Position numbers and translations under genes: made by a program. The notes under the pieces were generated by a model. It searched no databases and was not told where the DNA came from. It saw nothing but the letters and a program-made list of their open reading frames with translations. Shown here piece by piece: positions 1 through 10,754 of a stretch of DNA of 64,000 bases; position 1 is the stretch's first letter; each line of letters begins with the position of its first letter. Source of the stretch: Limnephilus marmoratus (lineage: Eukaryota > Arthropoda > Insecta > Trichoptera > Limnephilidae); assembly GCA_917880885.1 (NCBI GenBank), contig OU862906.1, positions 59,686,665 to 59,750,664 on the forward strand. The letters run 5' to 3'.

Positions 1-2235
1 ATGCAAACTCCAGATGACTCCGTACGTAGGCAAAGTAGAGTTGCTTATTGATATTGATGCTATTAAAAAGTTTTGTGTTTCTTATGATGAAACCTAACAT
101 TTTAGAAGCTTTATTTGTGATTTGTTGTATTTGAAGGTTATATTGTAGTTTACTATCAAGGGTTATTCCAAGATCACGAATATCTGAGACCGTTGCAATG
201 TTGTTGTTATTTATAGAATAATTAAATAATGTTTTATTTTTATTTCTTTAAAAGGTAATGTGATGATATTTTGAGACATTTAGAAATAGTTGATTTTGTT
301 GGCAATAGGCAAATATATTGTTTAAATCATGTTGTAAATTGACGCAATCGTTTAGACTTTTTATGTGCTTGTATAGGCTTGGCATCATCAGCAAATAATT
401 ATATTTCAGAGTATTTAACAACGTTGACTAAATCATTGATATATAAAATAAAAAAAACAATGGTCCGAGATGAGAACCCTGTTGAAACCCAGAGGAAATT
501 TCACTAAAATCTGATTCGAAACCCTTTATTGCTACTGCCTGTGATCTTTTGAGTATATAAGATGTAACCCAATGAAATAAATTACCATGTATACCTAATG
601 ACCAAAGTTTTCTGAGTATGAGTTGTTGATTAATTTTATCAAATGCTTTGGCAAAGTCTGTATATATGATATCTACTTGAGTGCGGTTGTTCATGTGATC
701 GACAATGAATTCAGTAAGAAGAACGAGATTACTTTCCACATTTCTGCCTTTTGTAAAACCATGTTGCTTTGTTGTAATGAGGTGATTCAGTTGTGGACTT
801 AGATATTTGTAAACAATTTTTTGCATTAACTTACTGAATATTGTTAGTTTTGAAATCGGCTGATAGTTTTTAACATTATTTTTTTCACCATTTTTGTGGA
901 TTGGTGTTACATTGGCTCTTTTCCATATTTCAGGTACCGTGCCTTCGTTCATTGATTTATTATATATAATGCAGAGAGGTTTTGCAAGTGTTTCCGCGCA
1001 GTTAACTATAAAGTATGAAGGAATGTCATCACACCCCGCGCTTGTGTTTATGTCAAGAGCTTTTATTTATTTTCAGACTATTTCTCGTGAGAATTTGACC
1101 GTGGTGATATTTATATTATTTGAGTTTTCCGGTGTATCTAATGTTGGTAGGTTATTATCATTTACGAAAACTGATTGGAAATATTCCATGAAAATATTGC
1201 ATATGTCTTGGCCATTATCTGCTTTTTGTCATCTAGGTGCATCGTCCTTGGAAGAGACGATTGTGTTTTTTCCATGTTATTGAAATGATTCCAGAAGAGT
1301 TTAGGATTGCCAGTCATGTTACTTTCAGCAGTAACAATCAATGTAGAGTTGTTGTGCAATTCGTTTTTGTCTAGATCTTAGTAGTGAAAACGTTTGGTAG
1401 TCACGTGGATTTTGAAATTCAAAAAAAATTTTATGATATTTATTTTTTTCTTTAATTATTTTTATGAGAGATGACGTATACCATGGTGGATAATTACAGT
1501 TTTTAGCCGGTTTAGTTGGTACATAATTTATTTTAATATTGTTCAGTATGTCGTAGAAGACGTCAGTTGCGGGTTGAGTATTCAGATGGATAAGTTTATG
1601 ATCCCAATCAATTTCATTTAATTTTGTGTTTATTTATTGAATAATCCGCTTTTCTGTATAGAAAAATTTGATTTGCGTTAGTTTTCAGGTTTTTATTTAT
1701 TTTTTAATAGGAATTGAAATTAGCAGTGTTTTATGATAAAGATCCTCTGGTACCAATGAGATATTATTATGCATAATTTTCAGTAGTATGTTGCTGACAA
1801 CTAAGTCAAGAATGCGATTATTTATACTATTACTCTGAGAGTTATATTGTTTCAGATTATTAAATGAAAAAAAAATCTATAAAGTTCAAATGGGCGGGGT
1901 TTAATGAATTAATCGGTTCACTACACATATAATCAATGTTTTCATTAATTGAAGTTTTCATTAATAAAATGAAAGTATCATTATTGTTAGCTGTCATAAT
2001 TTGTGAAGTTTTGTTTATGTGAGACTTAATATTTATATGGTGCTAACTATCAGGTGCAATATACAACGTGCATAAGTGATTTTTTTACCAGGAAGTGAAA
2101 GCGTTATCCATATGTCTTCCGCCTCAGAGCTCCATTCTATTTTTTTGATCAGAAATAAATTTATTTTTTACTGCAATTAAAACTCCACCACCGCGATTCT
2201 GATTGAGGTTGAGATATGTAAGAAATCGGTAGAAA
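1..2235 (-). pseudogene. CR1/Jockey-group LINE relic, EN to RT, 3' end beyond window
   Basis: Read on the minus strand this is a decayed non-LTR retrotransposon ORF2. Near 2230-2150 an endonuclease piece contains NQNRGGGVLIAV. 1162-1359 matches the EN-RT linker (GNPKLFWNHF). 428-952 is an open RT segment with TPIHKNGEKNNVKNYQPIS, HGFTKGR, YTDFAKAFDKI and the variant FQQGSHLGP. A separate reading frame near 380-400 carries the catalytic box LFADDAK. Toward position 1 the thumb appears (IRDLGITLDSKLQ). Frames shift repeatedly and stops are common, so it is dead. The element is closest in the window to the one at 32606-36450. Its 5' end is truncated inside EN and its 3' end lies outside the window. 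The domain order EN-RT is typical of the CR1/Jockey group; the exact clade is inference. Confidence 0.85.
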
Positions 2236-2239
2236 TTCG

Positions 2240-4040
2240 GGTAGCGGCGGCTTAATAAAAAATGAGAAATTATAATGAAAAATTATTTACGATGATGCTC
2301 AACCTTCAGTAATGCTGTCAATTTCACTTTCTCCTAAGAAAGAATTTATTATGTACTTTATTCGAGCTTATAAGAAAAGGAAAAAAAGTAGAAGCGAAAC
2401 TTCACGAAAACAAACACAACCAATAGGAGCCTTGAAAAGTGATGTCATAATTAAAACGGCCAATGCGGCCAGTGCGACAAGTTTCATCAAGTTTCAAATC
2501 ACAACGGTGGTTTCAATTAAAAAATTTCAACGTTTCATTTCAAAAATTATCCTGCCACGTATCCAAAGGAAGACATGAAATATAATAATTGATTTATGAT
2601 ACATATAATCCTGAGCATATTATTGAGGTTTGCAAAACTATCTAGTTTAAGCCATCTAACCAGTTTATTGATTAAATTTGTTGATAGGTTTTACACTGAC
2701 GAAAGTACTATTTGACAACCTTCCCTAGAGAAAATAATGCTTATGTGGCTGCCGCAAATGCTTATTTTATTCGGCTTCCTTGAGAATTTAAAAAAAATCT
2801 CAAGCTAGATTTTTTTAAAACGATTATTATTTATTAACTTTTCCCGTTTGAACATCTATGACCTCAACGATTGTAGCCTGTAGGCTGTGTGTCAAATATT
2901 TTCACATAAAGTATCCCTTTCATTCAACTCCACACAAAGAACTTCCTTTACAACCATAGAATAAAGAATAACACAAGAAGTTCCATGTGGGCGTACTTTG
3001 TGATTCAATTAGTTTAGGCCTAATTGTGGCCTATATTTCCGTACAAAACTGTATTTCTCCACGTTTATGAAATTCAAATGGAATGGCGATATACAATTTA
3101 AGGCAAGTGTAAAAAAAACGGACCCTATGAAAAATGGTCTAGAACCAAAAGTTACTTAAATTAGTGGCTCATTTGTTTCCATTCAAATATGTACGGAAGG
3201 CACTTCTTGTGTTATAATCTTTATTCTATGTATGTTCACAACCTACGAAATCAGTGATTCTCAATTGAGATTATAAAGTGTAATTAAAAAATAACTCTCA
3301 TTGAATATAAGTTATTTCATTTCATGCTTTGTGAGGCGTTATGTCAGCGTGATTGGTCGTTAAGAATTACAGATATTTGTTGGATCTGATACCCTACGTT
3401 GGTTGCTTTGGACTTTTTTGAATTGGTCCATCCATGAAATTTTTATAACATTTAAAATATTATTTTTATTCTATTTAGCCGGTGTCTTCCTGGTATTCGC
3501 CTTGTAACTTCTAATATTGGTTGCATGGGATGATAACAATTTTTAACATTTTTTCTTTCACATGTCGCAAGTCGTGTCTGTCGTTTAAAGTGTCTGATGT
3601 TCATCACCAGTTATCATTTTCTGTGTTCTCTTGGGCCTCCAATCTCCTCAACCTTTCGCCGAGACTTTCCTCCCTTGTGCATTTTTACCATTAGATTTTA
3701 TTTAATTATTTAAATGCAGACAAAGTACATGTAACATAAAATGTAAGAAACAAAACATAGGTTTACATAAAATATAATGGTTGACACAAAGTAGGTTACA
3801 TAGAATATATATCCTAAATCCACAATAATATTAATATAAATGTTTAAAATTGGTGTTCGCAATAGTTTTTTTAAATAGGTAGAAATAGTTGGCACATTCG
3901 GTGTTTGAAGTTCGCCAAGTTCAAAATGTGGTCAAACACATCCATGTTGTAGTATTTGTTACCAAAACTATGTAAACGTTGTATTGAGGAATGCAAACTA
4001 CAGTTAGAATGAGATGTGTGTATATAAAATGTTAATGTTT
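2240..4040. other. AT-rich stretch, nothing recognised
   Basis: No coding region, RNA gene or clear repeat boundary was found here. An 88-codon open frame at 2312-2578 has no recognisable motif. A short phrase GAGTTTCAAATCACAACG or near it occurs at about 2490 and again near 24330, hinting at a shared old repeat, but I could not delimit it. Confidence 0.5.
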
Positions 4041-4044
4041 GTCA

Positions 4045-4300
4045 ATGTGTTCTGAGAGACAAACGTATGAATCCATCCATCCCACTGCAATGCAAGGCAA
4101 TTGGTCGAAAGTCTGGTTGGAGAGGTCAAATGGTCTACCTCAACCAGTCCCTCCCGATCCGGCTCTCCACGCAGTAGGCAGGCAAAAACATTCGCCGCCC
4201 TTGACAAACCTCACCCCATGAACACGGGCACCCCTGCTATGTCACCAAACGTAGCTCTCAACTTGGGGTGACCTAAGGTAGAGGAGAAGTGAGATCGCAG
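4045..4300 (-). repeat. SINE-like interspersed repeat, copy S1
   Basis: Reverse-complemented, this reads through blocks shared with copies near 17.7, 27.3, 29.4 and 41.1-41.5 kb: GGTCACCCCAAGT, GCAGGGGTGCCCG, GGGGTGAGGTTTG, CGGATCGGGAGGGACTGGTTGAGG, GACCTCTCCAACC and GCAGTGGGATGGATGGATTCATACG. The copies diverge by point changes and lack any open frame. Better copies end in poly(A), so a SINE is the likeliest type. This copy lacks the 3' third. Confidence 0.7.
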
Positions 4301-4333
4301 CTAGACATTTCAAATAATACAAAACCAATATAA

Positions 4334-5314
4334 CTGCAGCAAATTGGAATTACTGAAGTAGCCTACACATGGTTTGAAAACTATCTATCAAACCGAACAC
4401 AACAAACTCTCATCCAATCTGACAAAATACATATAAGCAATAAACTATCTGTTTCCTGTGGTGTACCCCAAGGTAGCATACTAGGACCAATTTTATTTCT
4501 TATATACATTAACTCACTATGTGCCATGAATATTGGTGGAAAAATATTATCATTTGCTGATGACACGGTCTTAATATTCGAAGATAAAACATGGCAATCA
4601 GTTATTAACAAAACTAATAATGCTCTAATAAAAGTAAAGCATTGGCTTGACACAAACCTCCTCACACTTAACATCGACAAAACACAATATATGACATTTT
4701 CCATACGCAAATACAATATACCCAACAAATGCCCTAAACCAATCATCCATTCGTGTCCACTCAATTTAGACAATCCAGAAACCACATCTAATATTAATTG
4801 TACGTGTTCGACCCTCAAATCATCAAAAGTAGTTAAATATTTGGGAATAATCATAGACAACCAACTACGTTGGGAAGCTCACATCGGTGACACAGTAAAA
4901 AAACTTCGTAAACTCTGCCATATATTCTGCTCCCTTAGGTCTATCTTAGATTTACAGACTCTAAGAAGCGTATACTTTGCCCTTTTCCAATCCATAGCAA
5001 CATACGGTGTAGTGGGATGGGGTGGTTGTGCTGAAACCATTATTAGACCAATTATTTTAGTTCAAAAACTAATTTTGAGAATTATATTTAAATGTCAACC
5101 TACTCATCCCTCAAATGAACTCTTTGCAAAAATCAGGGTCTTAGATATTCGACATCTATTTACTAAAACAATCATTTGTTATATACGAAAAAATAATCTA
5201 CTAATCGCTCCACAACATCAAGCACCCACCCGCTTTTCACCAAACCTGGGTTGCGTGATCCCAAAAACTAATACCTCATTCGCTCAACGACAATTCTGGT
5301 TCATCGCTCCTTAA
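4334..5314 (+). pseudogene. LINE reverse transcriptase, C-terminal two-thirds
   Basis: An open frame of 326 codons with no start of its own, continuous from the truncation point to a normal stop. It holds the RT palm motifs CGVPQGSILGPILFLIYINSL and FADDTVLIFED (catalytic DD), the thumb signature NLLTLNIDKTQYMTF, then YLGIIIDNQLRWEAH and the C-terminal region ending QRQFWFIAP. EN and the first RT blocks are absent, so the copy cannot act alone. Copy B has a stop in place of the Arg five codons after the shared SFAQ, showing that A keeps the intact C-terminus. Confidence 0.88.
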
Positions 5315-5645
5315 ATATAATATAATATAATAGAAAGTGGACGAGCGTACTTTAAAGAATTCATGAGTTCTTAACACTACATTTTACATTTTTATTTCTA
5401 CTTTTCTTTAAAATATGATCTTTTTTTCTCTTTATTTTTCGCTTACTTTTAAGTATTTCTTTAATTTTTATTTAGTATATTTGATCATCTGTTTCAATAA
5501 AATAGTATTTATTAAATCGTATTTAAAATATTAAATGTACGACTACCATAACACGGGCATGAGCCTAGTGTGGTAGCCAAAAAAAACAAATATCTGTAAC
5601 TAATAAAAATTTTATGAAATACAAAAAAAAAAAAAAATAATAATA
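4334..5645 (+). mobile_element. 5'-truncated LINE (copy A) with 3' tail
   Basis: A truncated non-LTR retrotransposon: 981 bp of RT-coding sequence, a ~270-bp 3' UTR and an A-rich tail at about 5622-5645. It is nearly identical to 12233-13818 (copy B), apart from an internal deletion in the 3' UTR just after the stop. The shared 3' UTR mark GTGGTAGCC followed by an A-run and CAAATATCTG sits close to the tail in both. Truncation at 4334 is typical of incomplete target-primed reverse transcription. I could not define a convincing target-site duplication. Confidence 0.88.
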
Positions 5646-5649
5646 AGCA

Positions 5650-6285
5650 CCGCCAAACAAAAAAATTTAATATTTTAATTAGTCGAAATGTTGAGGAACT
5701 TCTGAATAACAGATAAGCGTCAGAGTTGTTTACAAATGGGTACTTCTTTATCGCTTTATTCATATTACTCGTACGTGCACGTCGGGATCCATACCTCCGC
5801 GCTGCGACCTGTTCAAACCTGACACGGTTATTACAAGAACATACAGGCATGTGTGCAGTGTTCATTCATACCTCTGCTACTAATCTCATAGGTGCACCAT
5901 ACAGCCAAATATATGGCATAAGTCAGAAATATTTTAACCACTTGGACCATTAGCTTGTTTTCAAGCTACCTACAACAGGGTCAGACATATGTAATGATGT
6001 ATGAGGCGTACCTGAGTTTTCCTTCGAAAACAAAGTAAAAAATATATATCTAGGTAGGTACATAACTATTTCCGTTTTTAGACAGCTTTTGTAAGTACGT
6101 AAGCTAATTCAATTAATTTTCATTTTGATACCTTTAATTTTGAAAATTAATACAACTTAGAAGTGTTGGGAATCTTCCAAATAAGTTTAAGGTTCGTGTC
6201 GTTACTAGTTGATTTATTGAGTTACCGTAACTATTACATTGAATATTAAACTGGACAGACGTCCTTACTAGACTAGCCTCAACTC
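5650..6285. other. AT-rich spacer, nothing recognised
   Basis: No gene or delimited repeat seen. Short open frames on both strands lack motifs and overlap each other, as expected by chance in this composition. Confidence 0.5.
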
Positions 6286-6289
6286 TTGA

Positions 6290-6722
6290 CGGACGGCGGC
6301 GTAGTCCAGCGATAACGCTCTTGACTCGCAATCCGAAGGGCGCGGGATCGAATCCCGGCGTGGCAAATAAATTTTATTTGATTAATTTGTGTCAAGTACT
6401 TCACAATTTATTCATTAAAAATAATATATAGTACATTTGCGGCACGTTCCAGAGTGGAAGATACTCTCAGTATCGCCCTGGTGTAAGACCACCATTCAGA
6501 ATTGAAACGTTACTTGAAATGGCTTTAGCCGTGTTTGGTTACGAGATCTGAATAGCTAGGTACTTCCCTACCTTTCTCTTCCCTATCTTCTTCCCCTCCC
6601 CTTCTCTCCTCCTCTCCTTCAACCTCATAACATACCCCAATTGGGGATGCCATAGTCTCACTAGCTCCAGACGGGAGCAGTTAGAATTCTTGTGCATTAT
6701 TCATATAAAAAAATAATAAAAA
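6290..6722 (+). repeat. tRNA-derived SINE
   Basis: The head, about 6293-6366, looks like a decayed tRNA gene. A box-A-like TAGTCCAGCGATAACGC lies at 6302-6318, and a near-perfect B box GGATCGAATCC (consensus GGTTCGANTCC) at 6345-6355. A ~340-bp AT-rich then pyrimidine-rich body follows, ending in an A-rich tail near 6703-6722. A pol III-type head, an unrelated body and an A-rich end are the classic SINE layout. The anticodon stem does not pair well, so it is not a working tRNA. Confidence 0.72.
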
Positions 6723-7560
6723 CGTAGCTCTGCTGCCCCCGCCGGGAGACAGAAGATGCCTGCCCAACTGTTCGGTAATCATCATAACGGTTCGAACGTA
6801 AGACACGAACTACGATAGGTGGTAATCTTCTGATATCATACTTAACTGTCACCTGTTGGGATACAGCAAAACTTCGCGTTACTAACTATGTTATCGATAT
6901 ATATATATTGAATGAAGCTGAAACTACCCGAATTAGCAATACTCTAGACATCACAAATTGCAGGGATTAAAAAAATATATATTAACTATGTACAAGTACC
7001 TAGATAGAAACAAATATATTTTTTGTATAAACTCTTTATGGCATAAAGAATACGGATCCTCCAAATGGAGAATGTTGTGAGTGGAAAATATAAAAGGGAG
7101 ATAAATATTGAGATAGTAATTCCGATCGTAAGCAAAGATAATAATTTAAGAAATTTAAAGTGATATTTCAGTACAGGCAAGTAGTGACCTTTTAAATGGC
7201 GCTAGTTACCTAAAACAAAACGAAAAATGAATAGGTAACGCTAATATATTTTGGTATACCTACATTCTCAAAGAAACTACACAGAGTAATTAATTATTAC
7301 TTTTTTTAACTGGTAGATAATATAATGTTTACAATCCAATTTATAACCTCAATAGGACAAGCCTGTGTTGAGGTTTATATGTTTGTCAAAATGTATGTAC
7401 GCGCAAAACTTTCGAACGACCGCACCAAATTGGATAATTCTTTTTTTTTATGTTCGTTATTTTCAGGACAAGGTTTGTATAAAAGAAACGGTGAGCTCAG
7501 GCATAATGAAATTTGAATAAAAAATTGCAATTGTTGTTTGAGCTGTTTGAAAACTTAATG
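6723..7560. other. AT-rich spacer, nothing recognised
   Basis: No supported gene. Open frames of about 60 codons lack motifs. Confidence 0.5.
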
Positions 7561-7564
7561 TACC

Positions 7565-7780
7565 GGGACCAAATGAATGGAATGCCGGAGGGGGGAGGGA
7601 AAATCGGGAGGTGGGAGGAAAACTCGAGAGTGGGGTTCGCGGGGCGGGGGGAGCTGGAGAGGGGAGTGGGGAGAGGAAAGGCGGATAAGGCGGAGTGGGA
7701 ACGCGTGAGGGGAAGGGCATGCGGGAGAGGAAGGGGAGGCGGAAGGGGAACGGTACGAATGGGAAAGGACACGCAGGGAG
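7565..7780. repeat. Purine-rich G/A tract
   Basis: About 210 bp of almost pure G and A on the plus strand with many runs of three to six G, for example GGAGGGGGGAGGG. It abuts the 3' end of the LINE at 7787. It gives spurious proline-rich frames on the minus strand. It is probably simple-sequence expansion; the runs could form G-quadruplexes or triplexes, which is inference. Confidence 0.7.
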
Positions 7781-7786
7781 AAACAA

Positions 7787-8655
7787 TTTCTTTATTTATT
7801 TATTTATTTATTTAAACGCCCATTGGGCTTTTACATACATTGTTATAAGTATTATTACATTAACTATATGGCATATAAAAGTTTAAGTACATATATGAAT
7901 AAAATAATTATTATATGTGTAGTACCTACATAAATGTTTTACAAATAATATAGAATACCATTATGGAGAACAGTTTTTTTTTTTTTTGTACTTACAAACA
8001 AAAATAACGGGATTGAAATTAATCAGCATTAGTAGGGACTTAAGCATAATCGAAATATAAATTAAATTACAATATTAATTTGTAAAGTTACATATATATA
8101 TTAAAGTTAAAAAGTCTAAAAGAAAAGAGTGAAATAGATAGAAGCTAAAAAGGGTTTTTCACTATGGAATGGTGAAGTCATACATTTCAGCAAAGTGTTT
8201 ATGTAGATTTCGTTTAAGCACTGCTACGGAATCTCTAAATATATCAACGACATTACCAAATTTATTACCAAAATTTTGTATTCGATTTAGGGATATGTGC
8301 GCTTGATAATTTGTTTTGAAATTGTCACAGAAAAACGTGGAATTTTGTCTCGTATTTTTGGAAGGTACAAATAATTTTATTGTGGCCAGAATTTCAGGGC
8401 TGTCGATTTTATAATTAATAATTTTATTTAGTAGAACAAGGTCGGAGATAATTCGCCTATCTGACAGCGTAATCAAATTTAGTTGGTGCATCAGCTGGAT
8501 ATAATTTATATTTTGGATTGGAATATTTAGTTTAAAGTTAATAAATCGTAGAAATTTGTGTTGTACCCTTTCAATATTGTTGGAATGTATTTTATAAAAG
8601 GGGGACCAAATAGGCGAATTATACTCTACTAGACTTATTAAGTGGTATAGCAACG
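7787..8655 (-). mobile_element. 5'-truncated CR1-group LINE, 3' end
   Basis: On the minus strand this is the last 163 codons of an RT-type ORF, a ~370-bp 3' UTR and a (TTTA)n/(TAAA)n end. The 3' terminus reads TGTAAAAGCCCAATGGGCGT and then TAAA repeats, closely matching TGTAAAAGCCCACTAGGGCG at about 36408, the end of the plus-strand element at 32606-36450. The two are therefore one family. It is truncated upstream of about 8655. Confidence 0.85.
8162..8653 (-). pseudogene. LINE ORF2 C-terminal fragment
   Basis: Contains VEYNSPIWSPFYKIHS, ERVQHKFLRFINFKLNIP and LSDRRIISDLVLLNKII. These align with LEYNSSVWSPYYNVHS, EKVQNKFLRYINFKMKIP and LSDRRVLIDLLILYKII in the element at 34940-36076. This is the post-RT C-terminal region, without RT catalytic motifs, so it is not functional. 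The stop and 3' UTR follow in the proper order. Confidence 0.85.
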
Positions 8656-8659
8656 CATG

Positions 8660-9590
8660 TCGGGAACTCGCTAGTTACATTATAAAAAATGCACGTGTAC
8701 TTTTCTGGGATTTGTATCCACTAACATCCGATAGCTCTAGACACAAAATTAAAAAACAATATTACCTATCTATTAAAGCTATTCACAAGCTAATTGCCCA
8801 ACTTTTTAAATTTTCTCTTCCCAATCTCTTTTTACGCTCTGGTGCCAATCAACCGCGGAGGATTTCCTTAATAAAAATTTACCCATCAATAAGAACAGTG
8901 AATGAATCATTTAAAATAAAAATTATACGTGAATATATTTATTTTACCTCTTTGAACGTTGCAATGCGGCAAGGAATCATTATGCCAATCGCTGAATTAT
9001 TATTTAATGTTCCAAGGAATGTGTTTTATTATTCTTATTCGATTCATCCAACATTCAAAGGTGTACTTAAGATCCCAATTGTTTGTACAAATATGAATGC
9101 TTACATAATATTATTATTTCTAATCCAATGTGAACGCCGATTACACGATAAGTGGCTTTACAAATACCGTAGAAAAATTAATTATTTACATTCTTGAACT
9201 ATCGAACAAAAACCTTTTCGTATTGATCACTAAACAAATAAATTTGTGCGTTATCTACATGAGCTTCATGCACAATGGTCAACTATTTATGCACACTCAA
9301 TGGAATAAATTTTCAATGAGTATTTAAAAACATATTTTTATGCAATATTTTGAGTAATGAGATACGGTTAAATTAAGTATAATTTAAGTTCGAAAATCTG
9401 AACCTATAACGAACAACGGGTGTAATTTAAAGGTTTTCGCCTATTTCTAACTAACCTAATATACCCACATGAGAAGTATACATGCAAAGTAAAGACGATA
9501 GAAAAACGTTTCTGTTTAATTTGAACATAGTACCTACTTATATACGTTTTTCTTCAATGATTTACTTGGGGTATCTTTCGGGCTTGGACA
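8660..9590. other. AT-rich spacer; unassigned 161-codon frame
   Basis: 8712-9197 on the plus strand is open for 161 codons (MYPLTSDSSRHKIKKQYYLS...), rich in Ile, Lys, Arg and Tyr. I recognise no domain, and a smaller frame overlaps it. It begins within 60 bp of the truncated LINE. It may be chance or an old element; I do not claim a gene. Confidence 0.4.
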
Positions 9591-9596
9591 AATTTT

Positions 9597-10305
9597 GGAG
9601 GCGTCTACTAATATCTACAGGAATTCCAAAAACTGAAAAAAATCGGACTAATATCTATGAGAACCAAAGTAAGAATATCTACAGCTCAAACTGCTGACTA
9701 ATATCTATGAGAACCTAAGTGAGGACGAATATCTACAGCACTGGCAGAGGTTGGATTTGCAATTGTGTATAGCATATTGGAATAACGTAATATTGCGAAT
9801 GCAGTTTAAAAACTTAATTTATATATGTATGTATGTATGTAAAAATCCCCAATATCGGACTATTGGACAAATTTAGCTGAATATTAAGGTTTTGGATTTT
9901 TGTTTTGCTTTTGTGCTTCTAAATTATTTAGTCTGTTACCATGACCATTTCTATGTCAGTTAGGTTAGGTTAGGTTAGGTTAGGTTGTGGTGCCGTGTAT
10001 TTAGAAATAAATAAATAAATAATTTTCTTTGTATTATGACCTCCATGTGTGTTCAATAAATTATTGTCCTCGTAAACTGCAAAATAGGTAATATTATGCA
10101 AAAACTTTATGTACGTACTTTAAACGTTTAAGCCTTTACGTAATTAGTAATTACGTAATTGAAGTAATTTATGCTTTTCCGTTCAACCTCTTGCTCAGCT
10201 GCCCCCTGTAGATATTAGTCCAACCTACGCTCTGTAGATATTAGTTCAACACTCTGAAGTTCGTAGATATTAGTCCAACATATGAGTTGTAGATATTCAT
10301 CCGAC
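9597..10305. repeat. Inverted clusters of a short motif
   Basis: The motif GTAGATATTAGTCC occurs in two oppositely oriented clusters. Five copies of ACTAATATCTA or GAATATCTACAG lie at about 9605, 9647, 9672, 9695 and 9727. Four copies of TGTAGATATTAGTCC or variants lie at about 10205, 10231, 10262 and 10289. About 460 bp separates the clusters. Several transposon groups carry such subterminal motif clusters, so this may be a non-autonomous element. No clear terminal inverted repeat or target duplication was found. Confidence 0.55.
9960..9986 (+). repeat. Interstitial (TTAGG)5 tract
   Basis: Five perfect TTAGG units followed by TT. TTAGG is the usual insect telomere repeat, so this is an interstitial telomere-like tract, possibly from break repair or from an element carrying it. 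Confidence 0.85.
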
Positions 10306-10471
10306 ATAAAGGCTATCATATTAGTATCTGGAGTGCAAATTTTCGATGACCAACATCTATCATCGACGGAGACAAAAAATGCCGATTTTGAGTGAAAGCG
10401 AGGCAAATTCGTTACGAATTGTGTACCGCTCCTGATTCAATAGAAAAACAACTGAAATATTGTCTAGTTTA

Positions 10472-10746
10472 GGGGTCGTCCATTAATCACGTGAGGCTTA
10501 AAAGGGGGGGGGGGGGGGGGTTCGGAAAAAATCACGAAATATCACCGGTGGGGGTATAATGAGATATCATGTGTATTTATTTTTCGTGATAATATTCTGA
10601 AAATTTCAAAATACTTTGTACTAAAAAAATACACGTGATTTTGGAGGGGGGGGGGGGTAGTCTAAAACCTCACCACATATCACCACGGGGGGGGGGGGGG
10701 GGTTAAAAAGTTGCTAAAAAACATCACGTGATTAATGGACGACCCC
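10472..10746. mobile_element. MITE with 23-bp TIRs and TTA duplication
   Basis: A 275-bp element with perfect 23-bp terminal inverted repeats beginning GGGGTCGTCCATTAATCACG. It is flanked by TTA at 10469-10471 and 10747-10749. Poly-G runs of 10 to 18 lie inside on the same strand. No coding capacity. The TWA duplication and GGG-starting TIRs fit the PIF/Harbinger superfamily; that assignment is inference from known family habits. Confidence 0.88.
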
Positions 10747-10754
10747 TTAACAAG

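Noticed and set aside
6293..6366. Possible functional tRNA gene
   Set aside because: The B box is good but the anticodon stem does not pair and a SINE body with an A tail follows; it is a SINE head.
7463..7786. Proline-rich minus-strand frames
   Set aside because: Products of the purine-rich tract; two frames overlap and neither has a motif.
8712..9197. 161-codon plus-strand frame as a gene
   Set aside because: No recognisable domain, Ile/Lys-rich composition typical of open AT-rich DNA, and overlap with another frame.
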